Source: Nostoc sp. FACHB-280 (lineage in GTDB: Bacteria > Cyanobacteriota > Cyanobacteriia > Cyanobacteriales > Nostocaceae). Taken from it: a DNA stretch of 64,000 bases. The stretch is from assembly GCF_014697615.1 (NCBI RefSeq), contig NZ_JACJSD010000023.1, forward strand, positions 38,256-102,255, given 5' to 3'. Shown in pieces: positions 8,688 through 19,173 of the stretch (position 1 is the stretch's first letter; each line of letters begins with the position of its first letter). The notes beneath the pieces were generated by a model. That model was not told the DNA's origin. It searched no databases and saw nothing but the letters and a program-made list of their open reading frames with translations. The translations under genes were made by a program, and so were the position numbers.

Positions 8688-9542
8688 ATTACTTTTTTTA
8701 GGTATCACATTCCTAATACCACTTTTAGCACCCATATTATCACCTTGATAACGAGGTATGATATGAATACTGGCGTGCATAATATTTTGTCCAGCTTCTC
8801 GATTAATATTCATGCCTACGTTAAAACCATCAGGTTTAAATTCTGTTTTGAGTAGCTCTTGAACTTTATTTACCATCAACCAACAAGCAGACTGTTCTTT
8901 AAAGGGTAATTCAAAATAATTACTTGTATGGCGTTTGGGAATAACTAAAACATGCCCTCTACTTACAGGATAACCATCGAAAATTGCATAAGCTGTGGCT
9001 GATTCTGTTAATAGTTTTAAATTTTTATAGGGATTGCAGAATATACAATTATTCGAGGAATTTCTTTGGTAATTATAGTGAGTATATTCATATACTTCTC
9101 GGCTTTCATCTAAGTAAATAGAATGAAACGGTAGCTTAACTACACATTGATAAGTTGGTTTTTTATGAACATAATGTTCTCTAAAACCTTGTCTTTTAAT
9201 ATCTCTTCTGACGACATAATAAGCTTTACCACCTGGCTTCAGCAGATGAGATACTTCCATTAAAACATTAGCTTGTTCTTCCGCAAACAAGACATTTAAA
9301 ACATAAAAACAAATGATTGTATCAAATTTTCTATGAGGGTAATCAGGCAAATAATAAGGATCATATCCTGTAATATCAAAACCTTGTTCGCGTAACAATT
9401 TCACATCGTTACCAAAACCACAACCAAAATCTAGGATTTTTCCTTGCAGGAGGTTTTGATTTAAGAGAAATTTTGCCGGGAATGACAGGTATGTTCTTTC
9501 TATGGCTGTGAGATGACTGAATTGATTTTTTTGCTGCTGCAT
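8679..9542 (-). CDS. Fusion of class I SAM methyltransferase and HIT-type domain
   Basis: The 287-residue protein has two parts. Residues about 10-150 form a class I methyltransferase: ILDFGCGFGNDVKLL is motif I and LKPGGKAYYVV is a later motif. Residues about 165-287 form a HIT domain with CIFC (zinc-type pair), GYPVSRGHVLVIPKRH and HASIHIIPRY. In HIT hydrolases the triad is HxHxH, with the middle His as nucleophile. Here that position is Ser (codon AGT), so classic HIT hydrolysis is doubtful. The gene faces the oxygenase gene tail to tail with a 9-bp overlap. The two may modify the same small molecule, but that is inference. Confidence 0.8.
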   Translation of the reverse strand: MQQQKNQFSHLTAIERTYLSFPAKFLLNQNLLQGKILDFGCGFGNDVKLLREQGFDITGYDPYYLPDYPHRKFDTIICFYVLNVLFAEEQANVLMEVSHLLKPGGKAYYVVRRDIKRQGFREHYVHKKPTYQCVVKLPFHSIYLDESREVYEYTHYNYQRNSSNNCIFCNPYKNLKLLTESATAYAIFDGYPVSRGHVLVIPKRHTSNYFELPFKEQSACWLMVNKVQELLKTEFKPDGFNVGMNINREAGQNIMHASIHIIPRYQGDNMGAKSGIRNVIPKKSNLK

Positions 9543-9691
9543 GAAATGACGATTTTTAGGTCATTCCTGTCTTAGCACAACTAATCATCAACTTGTTATT
9601 TAACTCACATCTTCAATAATCTTAAATAAGCAATAAAAAAGGATATGTAGCGTAAAATTACTTTACTATACATATCCTCGCTTTGCTTTAT

Positions 9692-10102
9692 TTACTTAAT
9701 AGCTAAAAGTTCTGAGACTACTGCATGTGCTAATACAACACTCGGATCACTTTGAAGCGCAGCATAGTATTTTCTCGCAAACTCATTACCAACCTCAGAA
9801 GGTACAATTAAACTGCGAGCATTGGCAATTAAATTCTGCACATCTTCTAAAGATATGGGTTGATCAGATGATAAAGTTTCATCAATCTGCACCACTAATT
9901 CAGAAATTTTATGTAGCCAAGCAAATTGCTCATCTGAAATTACAAGTTGAAAGAGTCGATTAGTCGATACTCTGCCATGAACTTGCTCATAGTTGATGCG
10001 TTCTGTATCTAGTAACATCCGGTGAAGATGGAGTAATTTATTTCGCAATTCACGCAGATATTGATGTTGATTGATTCGTCCGAGAAGTGTGTTGACTGTC
10101 AA
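9692..10102 (-). CDS. Conserved protein of unknown function
   Basis: The 136-residue product is largely alpha-helical, without signal peptide or membrane segment. It resembles a small uncharacterised family also found in proteobacteria, judged by ELRNKLLHLHRMLLDTERINYE, the FAWLHKISELVVQIDE core and the closing SDPSVVLAHAVVSEL. I do not know a function. It has its own upstream gap of about 300 bp (10103-10399) in which I see no further gene. Confidence 0.7.
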   Translation of the reverse strand: MTVNTLLGRINQHQYLRELRNKLLHLHRMLLDTERINYEQVHGRVSTNRLFQLVISDEQFAWLHKISELVVQIDETLSSDQPISLEDVQNLIANARSLIVPSEVGNEFARKYYAALQSDPSVVLAHAVVSELLAIK

Positions 10103-10399
10103 TGTAATCTATCCTCTTGTTAAGATATTTTAAGGAGCTAAAGTACTAGAGCCGCAGTTTGAGAATAGGTATAAAAGTTAAGATGAGTTAGATATTTAGG
10201 CTTAGACAGCAATCATCCTAGTTTTGTGAATTTAGAAGTTACTTTCTGCAAGCTGTCATGGAATTTACACTACTAGATATATTTCATATATGGTTAATCA
10301 TAGATCAAATACCTGAAGCATAACAAATAGAGCTTACACTACTTTTATTTCGGGAAACCCTCGCTAAATTAAATAGGACGGTTTTTGTCAAGCTTGCAA

Positions 10400-10672
10400 A
10401 TGAATATGGGAATAATCGAGCCTTACAGTAGCGGGTTTCTAGAAATTTTACCAGAGGGCGAATGCAGCGATTATTGGTTGATTGCAGGGATACACATCAA
10501 TGGCGAAGTTTTCTGTCCGAGTCCACGCCTGTATCGTTCTGAACGGGTCGCCCTAGCAAGAGCCGCACAACTGTATGATTGGATAGTTGACCATCAGCAG
10601 CAAATTGTTGCGGGAGATTACTTTTGCTCACAGTTGAATTTATCCCTGTGGTATCAACCAAAAGTATCATGA
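10400..10672 (+). CDS. Small hypothetical protein
   Basis: An ATG at 10400 opens a 90-residue frame; a TTG at 10385 would add five residues. The product is soluble and acidic, with the segments GFLEILPEGECSDYWLIAG and LYRSERVALARAAQLYDWIV. It has no motif I recognise. It converges on the agmatinase gene, with a 29-bp gap. Its compositional regularity supports a real gene. Confidence 0.65.
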   Translation: MNMGIIEPYSSGFLEILPEGECSDYWLIAGIHINGEVFCPSPRLYRSERVALARAAQLYDWIVDHQQQIVAGDYFCSQLNLSLWYQPKVS

Positions 10673-10701
10673 TGTTTGCTGAAGTTTGATGGCAATATTC
10701 A

Positions 10702-11739
10702 TTATCGCTGAGATAATTCCATGAAATTGGCTAGTTTATAGACTACTCTCGCACCTACGTTGCCATCCCACTCTGCATCACCCACTTCACAAACATCAAA
10801 GCCAATAATTTTTCTACCGCTATTGACTAGTTCACGGAATATACAAAATGCTTGTTCTAGTTCCAAACCACCAGCCACAGGTGTACCTGTGTTGGGGCAA
10901 AGTTTTGGATCTAAACCATCAATATCAAAGCTAATGTAGACATATTCTGGCAAATGGTTGATAATTTCGCGGCATATCTCTATCCAGGTGGTGCCAGCAT
11001 AAAGTTTTTGCTTGATGGCTGGGTCATAATAAGCAACAATACGACCATGAGATTGATCAATCATTTGCACTTCATCATGGCTGATATCACGTAAACCTAC
11101 CTGGACTAATTTAGAGATTTGCGGTAGTTTCACAGCGTTAAACATGATAGAAGCATGAGAAAATTCAAATCCTTCATAACCATCGCGTAAGTCTGCATGT
11201 GCATCAATATGCAGAATGCCGTAGTTAGAATATTTAGTTGCCAGTGCTTGAAGATAACCTAATGGAGAACTGTGATCTCCACCAATAACTGCAACTTGCT
11301 TACCTTGATTGATGGCTGCTTGACACTGTGTAAATAACCACTGATTTACTTGTTGAGAAGCTTGATTAATTTCTGTGAGGATGGGAGTTAAATCGGGTAT
11401 CTCTGTGAGGAGTTTACCTTCTGCCAGCCTTTCGATGATTTGCGCGGCTAGAGTGCGATAGTAATTATTTTTTTCTAAAATATCTTGAGGAATTTCCACC
11501 AAGAAAATTCCCTGTTTCCAACCTTCTGGGTTATCAAAGTCAAATAAATCCAGTTGCGTTGAGGCTTCGAGGATTCTTTGGGGGCCATTGGCTGTACCTG
11601 CACCATAGGAAACGGTGACTTCCCAAGGTACAGCAAAGACAATTAAGTTGGCTGACTCGTAATCAAAAGGCAAACCAAAGAGGTTGCCGTTAATTTCGCC
11701 GACACCACTGGGATTATAGTCTTGGAGTTGGTTTATCAT
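10702..11739 (-). CDS. speB: Ureohydrolase, probable agmatinase
   Basis: The 345-residue protein is a binuclear-manganese ureohydrolase (arginase/agmatinase family). The metal-binding motifs are intact: GGDHSSPLG, DAHADLRDGYE and SFDIDGLDPKLCP. GIFLVEIPQDI and SGRKIIGFDVCEVG flank them. Agmatinase converts agmatine to putrescine and urea. Anabaena has an experimentally described agmatinase of similar length, so that is my first choice, but arginase or guanidino-acid hydrolase activity cannot be excluded from sequence. The gene lies 8 kb from the arginine dihydrolase gene. Confidence 0.85.
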   Translation of the reverse strand: MINQLQDYNPSGVGEINGNLFGLPFDYESANLIVFAVPWEVTVSYGAGTANGPQRILEASTQLDLFDFDNPEGWKQGIFLVEIPQDILEKNNYYRTLAAQIIERLAEGKLLTEIPDLTPILTEINQASQQVNQWLFTQCQAAINQGKQVAVIGGDHSSPLGYLQALATKYSNYGILHIDAHADLRDGYEGFEFSHASIMFNAVKLPQISKLVQVGLRDISHDEVQMIDQSHGRIVAYYDPAIKQKLYAGTTWIEICREIINHLPEYVYISFDIDGLDPKLCPNTGTPVAGGLELEQAFCIFRELVNSGRKIIGFDVCEVGDAEWDGNVGARVVYKLANFMELSQR

Positions 11740-11796
11740 CGATCGCCTGCTAGATTTACCTGGGTTGTCTGTATGTATTTTAGCGATCGCTCTTAA

Positions 11797-12252
11797 CTAT
11801 TCACCATTTTCTCTTTGATAAAATCCTAAAACTTTTGTAATTTCAGCGATTAACACACCAGCTTCAACAGGTTTAGGAACATAGCCTTGAAAGCCAGATA
11901 ACAATGCGAGATGATAACTTTCTTCCGCAGTCAGAGAAGTTAAAGCAATAGCAGGTGTATGCTGTTTTTGCCAGAGTAACATTTGTCTGGCTTTACGAAT
12001 TAGCGAATATCCATCCACTTTTGGCATCATAATATCAAAAATGAAAACATCAAATTTCCGATTTTTGATTAACTTGAGTGCTTCTAAAGCTGATGTTGCT
12101 GTTGTGATTTGCATCCCATAAGTTTCTAAAATAAACGTTGTCAAAAGCAGACTATCGTCGCTATCGTCAACTACGAGAATTTGCAAACCACCTAAAGATT
12201 GGTAATTTTTTATCTCATCTTGGAGATGTGGATCTTCGTAATTATTTGTCAT
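11797..12252 (-). CDS. Stand-alone receiver-domain response regulator
   Basis: The 151-residue product is a single CheY-like receiver domain. QILVVDDSDDSLLL supplies the acidic pocket (Asp 29/30), FIFDIMMPKVDG holds the phospho-acceptor Asp 73, and ALTSLT and the Lys of GYVPKPVE complete the site. There is no output domain. I start at ATG 12252, preceded by an AGGGAGG ribosome site; a TTG at 12285 is less likely. No histidine kinase is adjacent, so its partner is elsewhere. It lies 57 bp upstream of speB on the same strand, with no evidence of co-function. Confidence 0.88.
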   Translation of the reverse strand: MTNNYEDPHLQDEIKNYQSLGGLQILVVDDSDDSLLLTTFILETYGMQITTATSALEALKLIKNRKFDVFIFDIMMPKVDGYSLIRKARQMLLWQKQHTPAIALTSLTAEESYHLALLSGFQGYVPKPVEAGVLIAEITKVLGFYQRENGE

Positions 12253-12536
12253 GATTAGCTGTGCCTCCCTAGTTGGCCTGATCAATTACGGAGGATTTCC
12301 CAGTAGTAGTCAGCCGCAAACTGACACTACTGGGCAACTGTAATCAAGCTACCATGACATCACAGCACAAACCAAATAACACATAAACTCATCAGACCTA
12401 CCGTCTGGTGGGAATATACAAACCAAGCCTACGTTTGGCTTTGTCGTTGCCGATAGGCTAGGCAGGCTAATTATATGCTTGTGCAAATTGATTTGGTATG
12501 ATTTCTGTATTCTGAATACTGATGATGACTGTTTGA

Positions 12537-12959
12537 TTAAGACAAAGAATATCCTGTGGTATTTTTCACAAACTGCAAGACTTTTTGATAGGAATCTGGG
12601 TTATTGGAGGGGTTGATAACAATAGGGATAGTGCCATCTGGCAACCAAAAAGTTATCCTGCCATTGGGTTCTTGACAAAAAGAACTAATGCAATGGAGGT
12701 TAACTACATATTCATTTTTGCCATCAATAATTTTTACCCAGTGACCACTGTCTACTTCGACATCAGTAACTTGTTCGAGATATTTGAGAACTTTTTGATA
12801 GTCTTCTAAATTATTTTGAGGATTAATGACAATTGGAATGGCGCTATCAGGCAACCAAAAGGTAACTCGGCCGTTCTTTTCATAGCAAAAAGCATTTACA
12901 CGGTCAAAATTAATCACATATTCTTTCCTCTCGTAAAAGATTTTCATCCAGTACGGCAC
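12537..12959 (-). CDS. Protein of two tandem copies of an unknown ~65-residue domain
   Basis: The 140-residue product is an internal duplication. Residues 3-66 and 73-136 align, with shared GRVTFWLPDSAIPIVINP / GRITFWLPDGTIPIVINP, then YQKVLKYLEQVT / YQKVLQFVKNTT. Both halves also share a YVxNxxxxxxFC lead-in (EYVINFDRVNAFC and EYVVNLHCISSFC). I do not recognise the domain. No signal peptide or membrane helix is present. The halves have diverged enough that the duplication is not recent. Confidence 0.75.
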   Translation of the reverse strand: MPYWMKIFYERKEYVINFDRVNAFCYEKNGRVTFWLPDSAIPIVINPQNNLEDYQKVLKYLEQVTDVEVDSGHWVKIIDGKNEYVVNLHCISSFCQEPNGRITFWLPDGTIPIVINPSNNPDSYQKVLQFVKNTTGYSLS

Positions 12960-13070
12960 AACATCTCCTTAAGTCCAATGTGGAAAAATGATGCTAACCC
13001 TGTATAACAAAATATCTCTGTCCTAAGTCAATGTTGGTTTGGGTAAATTCAAAACTCAAGTTTGAGTGAG

Positions 13071-14738
<1,668 letters not shown>

Positions 14739-14797
14739 TCAAAATACATCCCGTAATTGTGCCACAGGCACTGTCGTGAAATCTTCTGTGATTTGTT

Positions 14798-16633
14798 GTG
14801 AAAAAATTTATTGCATTAGTCTTATTCGGTTTAATTGCTACCTCCTCTGTTGCATTAGCAGATTCATCTCTTATTGTTGTTTTTCCACCACCTAACCACC
14901 AAACCAGTACGGAAAAAATATTTTTTTTGGGTACAGCCCCAAATAATGGACAAGTACTAATTAATGGTAAGGTAGTTAACCGCAGTCAATCCGGGCATTT
15001 TGCTCCGAGTTTCCCGTTACAATTGGGAGAAAATCTTTTTACAGTCCGTCACAAAAATCAAACTGTTCAGATAAAAGTGACAAGGCAGGCAACTGTACCT
15101 GTTGTGCCACAGGGCTTAGAATTTGCTCCAGGTTCTCTGACTCCAGCAGGGGATATTGCTAGACTACCAGGGGAACTGATTTGTTTTAGTGCAGTTGCCC
15201 CATTTAATGCTAACGTCTCTGTAAACCTCGCTAATCAAACTGTTGCCCTAGCACCACAACCCCAACAAGTACAACTACCTAGTAATTTGGCAGCCCTTAC
15301 GGGCAGAAACCAACCTAATTCTCAGCCAATTGCTGGCAAGTATGCAGGTTGCACGACGGTGCAGAAACCTGACTCTGAATCTTTCAGCCTGCTTTACGGT
15401 AACAACATCATTTCTGCTGCTATTGTCCCAGATGCTAATCAACAGATAGATTTAGGTCAACCTCAGTTTAAACTGACGCTGAATGGTCAGACAATTACTC
15501 AACCAGGAACTGGCAAAATAGCAATTCTCTCCCCAACGCAGTTACCTGTTGCTGAAGTGATAGTAGATGCAGGTGTAGCCCGCACTGGCCCCAGCACCGA
15601 TTATTCCCGACTGACACCACTACCGAAAGGAACACAAGCTACAGTCACAGGGAAAGAAGGTGAGTGGTTGCGCTTAGACTACGGTGCTTGGATTAATAGC
15701 AAGGAGACTCGCATTTTACCGGGTGCAATTCCGCCACGCACAATTATTCGGAGTGTCGGATATCGTCGGCTGATTGATACTACAGAGATAGTTTTTCCCC
15801 TACAATTTCCTGTACCTGTGAGTGTGCAGCAAAGTGATCAGACTTTGACTCTGATACTTTACAATACCACTGCCCAAACAGATATTGTGCGTTTAGATGA
15901 TGACCCTGTGATTTCTCGCCTTGATTGGCAACAGCTGATTCCGGGACAGGTGCAGTACACCTTTAACCTCAAACAATCGCAACAGTGGGGATATCAACTG
16001 AGATATGAAGGTACGACCCTGGTTTTAGCTTTACGCCATCCGCCTGCCCTGGAAAATCGGCGAAGTAAGCCTTTATCTGGTATGAAGATTCTACTTGATC
16101 CGGGGCATGGTGGTAAAGAATCTGGTGCATCTGGCCCGACAGGATATTTAGAAAAAGATGTGAATTTGGCAGTGGCGAAGTTGCTGCGCGAGAATTTGGT
16201 TGAATTTGGTGCAACAGTAGTGATGACAAGAGATGTTGACAAAGATGTGTCTTTACCAGAGCGTCAAGCAATTATCACTCAAGAAAAACCTGCGATCGCA
16301 CTTTCTATTCATTACAATTCTTTACCCGATGACGGCGACGCTGAAAATACCAAAGGAGTTGGGATGTTTTGGTATCATCCCCAAGCTCATAACCTAGCAG
16401 TATTCATGCACAACTATCTAGTTAAAAAACTCAATAGACCTTCTTACGGAGTGTTTTGGAATAACTTGGCCTTAACTCGACCAGCCGCAGCACCATCAAT
16501 ACTCATGGAATTAGGTTTTATGAGTAATCCCAATGAATTTGAATGGGTAACAAATTCTCAAGAACAGCAAAAATTAGCCAAAGCTTTAGCTGAGGGAATT
16601 GTTGAATGGTTTAACAGTGTTAAACAGAAATAG
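14798..16633 (+). CDS. Periplasmic N-acetylmuramoyl-L-alanine amidase with SH3 domain
   Basis: The 611-residue protein cleaves the amide bond between MurNAc and L-Ala in peptidoglycan. A signal peptide, MKKFIALVLFGLIATSSVALA, follows a GTG start at 14798; the signal supports that start. An SH3b-like segment (residues about 250-305, VARTGPSTDYSRLTPLP) precedes a beta-rich AMIN-like region. The C-terminal amidase_3 domain has the zinc ligands in LLDPGHGGKESG, the Glu of YLEKDVNLAV, the His of SIHYNS and the catalytic Glu of LMELGFMSN. Such enzymes act in daughter-cell separation and, in Nostoc, septal nanopore drilling. Which paralogue this is cannot be decided. Confidence 0.9.
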   Translation: MKKFIALVLFGLIATSSVALADSSLIVVFPPPNHQTSTEKIFFLGTAPNNGQVLINGKVVNRSQSGHFAPSFPLQLGENLFTVRHKNQTVQIKVTRQATVPVVPQGLEFAPGSLTPAGDIARLPGELICFSAVAPFNANVSVNLANQTVALAPQPQQVQLPSNLAALTGRNQPNSQPIAGKYAGCTTVQKPDSESFSLLYGNNIISAAIVPDANQQIDLGQPQFKLTLNGQTITQPGTGKIAILSPTQLPVAEVIVDAGVARTGPSTDYSRLTPLPKGTQATVTGKEGEWLRLDYGAWINSKETRILPGAIPPRTIIRSVGYRRLIDTTEIVFPLQFPVPVSVQQSDQTLTLILYNTTAQTDIVRLDDDPVISRLDWQQLIPGQVQYTFNLKQSQQWGYQLRYEGTTLVLALRHPPALENRRSKPLSGMKILLDPGHGGKESGASGPTGYLEKDVNLAVAKLLRENLVEFGATVVMTRDVDKDVSLPERQAIITQEKPAIALSIHYNSLPDDGDAENTKGVGMFWYHPQAHNLAVFMHNYLVKKLNRPSYGVFWNNLALTRPAAAPSILMELGFMSNPNEFEWVTNSQEQQKLAKALAEGIVEWFNSVKQK

Positions 16634-16760
16634 GATTTACACACCAAGATTTGCTGTAGAGACTGGGTGTATGGGATTAAGGGTAAAAAGAAGAATCTTG
16701 AATACCTACACCTTTAAACCCCCGCACCCTTACACCCATTCTTCAAAGACGTAAGTCCTA
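16632..16760. mobile_element. MITE-like element, AGGAYTTACGCA family, second copy
   Basis: This 129-bp element has imperfect termini AGGATTTACACA and GACGTAAGTCCT. Its interior (GACTGGGTGTATGGG facing CACCCTTACACCC) matches the 3750-3900 element in design. Its right end supplies the TAG stop codon of the exosortase gene, at 16758-16760 read on the reverse strand. Confidence 0.65.
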
Positions 16761-17630
16761 GTTACTGCTATGAGATTTGCGAGCAAAATCTAGTAAACGC
16801 ATTTGCATCAACAAATAATAAAATGCGGTAAACATAGCTAAAGAAAAAATTTGTCCGCCCCAGCCACTATGCCAAAAATCAAATGATTGCCCATCCCAAT
16901 AAGCAACAGAAATTGCCAGCAATGTAATGCGGGCTGTGTTGAAGGCAAAAGCAATCACACATCCCAATAAACTTACGATTAATATCTGCCGGCTTTTTAG
17001 TCTGTAAGCTATACCTATTAACAGACTAGTCATCAACATCAACACCATTAAATCAAATCCGTTACAGCCCCATCCTATATTGACGCTACCTGTAGGTAAG
17101 TTCACCCATGTTCCATCTATATTGCTGGGATAACCCATAGCGTGAAGTGCTAAATTCACATTCCAAGCTTGAATTTGATCCATTGTTCTTTCAGGAGTCA
17201 AGGCTTGCCATATATATCCTGGTAAAACATTAATGCCTGGATAGATACTAAAAATTATTAAAAAAATTGGGCGTAGATAGTATTTAAAGAACTTGATTCC
17301 CCAAGTGCTAATCACAATACCTAATAAAATACCTAACCAGACTAATGCCTGTTTCCACCCTTTATCCAGACTGAAAGGAAAAAACAAAACTCCACACCCT
17401 ATCAAAATCTGACCTAATCTTCGCTGAAGATTGGTAGCACTTAATTTCGCAAGTTTAATTTTATTCTGCCATAACTCTTGTAATGCTAAATAAACGGCAG
17501 TAATAGTTAATAATGGAAATGTACTACCACCAATTAAGAACTGTATTAGTGTTTTTAACCAAAAAAAGAAGTAATAGTTAAAACCCACAATCAAACCACA
17601 AAAAATAATTAGATTATGTTTTTTACTCAT
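16758..17630 (-). CDS. Exosortase/archaeosortase-family membrane peptidase
   Basis: The 290-residue multipass membrane protein carries the three catalytic residues of exosortases: Cys in GWGCNGFDLMVLML, Arg in AFNTARITLLA and His in FDFWHSGWGGQ. About eight hydrophobic helices surround them. Exosortases are thought to cleave C-terminal PEP-CTERM-like sorting tails of exported proteins. The adjacent upstream gene encodes a protein with such a tail, 40 bp away on the same strand. The last codons run into the end of a dispersed repeat. I cannot say which cyanoexosortase subclass this is. Confidence 0.85.
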   Translation of the reverse strand: MSKKHNLIIFCGLIVGFNYYFFFWLKTLIQFLIGGSTFPLLTITAVYLALQELWQNKIKLAKLSATNLQRRLGQILIGCGVLFFPFSLDKGWKQALVWLGILLGIVISTWGIKFFKYYLRPIFLIIFSIYPGINVLPGYIWQALTPERTMDQIQAWNVNLALHAMGYPSNIDGTWVNLPTGSVNIGWGCNGFDLMVLMLMTSLLIGIAYRLKSRQILIVSLLGCVIAFAFNTARITLLAISVAYWDGQSFDFWHSGWGGQIFSLAMFTAFYYLLMQMRLLDFARKSHSSN

Positions 17631-17670
17631 AGGGATAACTATTTACTTTTATCTGTATTTAAGTCATCTA

Positions 17671-18096
17671 TTACATATTTATTTGTTTCTGCTCTTGTCG
17701 ATGTTTACGTATTAAACCTAATCCAAAAGCAGTTAGTCCTGGTATTAATAAGGGAACAGGAACTTCTTTATAGTTAGATGGGTGCTTTTTACCGTTTGGT
17801 GTGTCTTTCTTGGAGCCACCTATATTTACTTGTATCGGATTATTTGGGTTATTAGCATAGGTAGCACCATCAACTAAATTTTTGCTTTTGGGACTGTTGG
17901 AATTCTTATTCCATGTAGGCCAGGGTATAAAACCTAAAAGCCATTGAATTTCCATAGATTTTGAATCTCTTAAACCATTATGTTCAGTTTGATTTATACT
18001 TTCTTGAGCTAGTACATTATTTGGCGCAACCAATATCACACCTGTAGCAATCAATGTAGCGATCGCCATACTTGCATATACAGTTTTAACTTTCAT
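17671..18096 (-). CDS. Exported protein with PEP-CTERM-like sorting tail, likely exosortase substrate
   Basis: The 141-residue product has a signal peptide (residues 1-30, ending VLAQ), a low-complexity middle and a tripartite C-terminal tail. The tail is a proline motif EVPVPLL, a hydrophobic stretch IPGLTAFGLGLI and a basic end RKHRQEQK. This resembles the VPxPxLxPGL variant of cyanobacterial sorting tails more than canonical PEP. The exosortase gene lies 40 bp downstream, so the two look like a dedicated pair. The body of the protein has no recognised domain. Confidence 0.75.
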   Translation of the reverse strand: MKVKTVYASMAIATLIATGVILVAPNNVLAQESINQTEHNGLRDSKSMEIQWLLGFIPWPTWNKNSNSPKSKNLVDGATYANNPNNPIQVNIGGSKKDTPNGKKHPSNYKEVPVPLLIPGLTAFGLGLIRKHRQEQKQINM

Positions 18097-18700
18097 AAAA
18101 TTATTATTCTCCCAAAGAATGTTTACAGGATAAATCTCTGCAATTTGTGATCATTGCAGCAATTACGTACCAGCTATAAGTCATCCATTTGATTCGGAAA
18201 ATTCTTAGTTGGCAATTATTTTTATTAGAAGCACAAAATATTTTTTATTAGAAGCACAAAATATTTTTTGCTTAGACTTAAGAGCTAATTCATATAATGA
18301 AATATTAAGAAAACTCAAATAATTACTAGCATTGGGTTTGAGGGAATAAATACTTAATTTAAACCCTTACTAGATAATTATTGAAATTGAGTTTATCAAT
18401 TAGCTCTAACTTTATAGATGAATTTTAACTCCGCAAAGTTCCTACCTTATAAGTCAAGTCTAAAGTATTTTGGGTAATGTTTATTCGTTTTTTTACTAAC
18501 CTTCAACATTTCTCTACAAATTTTCACCTAAATATGAATGGGTGTTCATCCATCTGTAGATATAAGGTGATACCCATTCTCTAGACATACTTTTGTAGAT
18601 GCTAGTAGTTAACGCTTGAGTCAAGCAATTACTCGCTCATCATCAATCAACGCTGATATTTGCTAACTGCTACAGCCATCAATTTTATTGAGAAAAACTT
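18097..18700. other. Intergenic region, ~600 bp, with 23-bp tandem duplication
   Basis: No gene is visible. At 18218-18263 a 23-base unit containing TTATTAGAAGCACAAAATA occurs twice in tandem. The rest is AT-rich, without a hairpin-T-run terminator. It provides the upstream region of the sorting-tail protein gene. Confidence 0.55.
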
Positions 18701-18791
18701 TTATGAATCAGCAGTATGCTGATTGATGGGTTGCTGAATTTGCTCAACAGACAAACTTAACAGTTCTGCTATCTGTTCTACAATCAAAAAT
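18701..18791 (-). pseudogene. C-terminal gene fragment, possibly of an Rpn/PD-(D/E)XK-like protein
   Basis: A reverse-strand frame reads LIVEQIAELLSLSVEQIQQ and then PINQHTADS before a stop, with no start or body upstream. The ELLSLSVEQIQ pattern resembles the C-terminal tail of Rpn-like nuclease or DUF proteins common in Nostoc. It is too short to be sure. It lies in a decayed zone next to the broken xisI. Confidence 0.3.
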
Positions 18792-18827
18792 TACAAGTTT
18801 GGTTGATGCTAATATATAGCGTATTTC

Positions 18828-19167
18828 CTAACTGCCAAACCCAGTGAATTGAAGTATATATGGTTCGTGAAATGCCAAAATAATATCTTGTTTAGGTATT
18901 CCCATTTCCACTAATCTATTTGCAATTCCTTCTTCAGTACCATCATGTTGAATCCAAATTTTCCCATCTTTAATATCAAGATGTAAAATGCAGCCAAAAT
19001 TGCGTTTATTTCCTCGCCAACCAACATAAAGTAATTGATAATGCTCTTGCCGCTAGTCAAAGATTGTCTGTACTTCATACTCTTCGACATTGCGTTTAAT
19101 TGAGACTCTTTGTTGCCGTTTTGAAAGAAGATGTCGAAATATATTGCCGATATTTTTCTACAGCCAT
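18828..19167 (-). pseudogene. xisI: xisI-like gene, broken by a frameshift and a stop codon
   Basis: The reverse strand encodes a recognisable XisI-family protein (fdxN-element excision controlling factor) in pieces. ATG at 19167 begins MAVEKYRQYI. The frame then shifts by one base to RVSIKRNVEEYEVQTIFD, meets an in-frame TAG near 19058, and continues HYQLLYVGWRGNKRNFG, then DGKIWIQHDGTEEGIANRL, then IPKQDIILAFHEPY. Both lesions would abolish the full-length product. XisI normally pairs with XisH, and no xisH is adjacent. The start lies 7 bp from the stop of the DUF2085 gene. Confidence 0.8.
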
Positions 19168-19173
19168 TGACGT

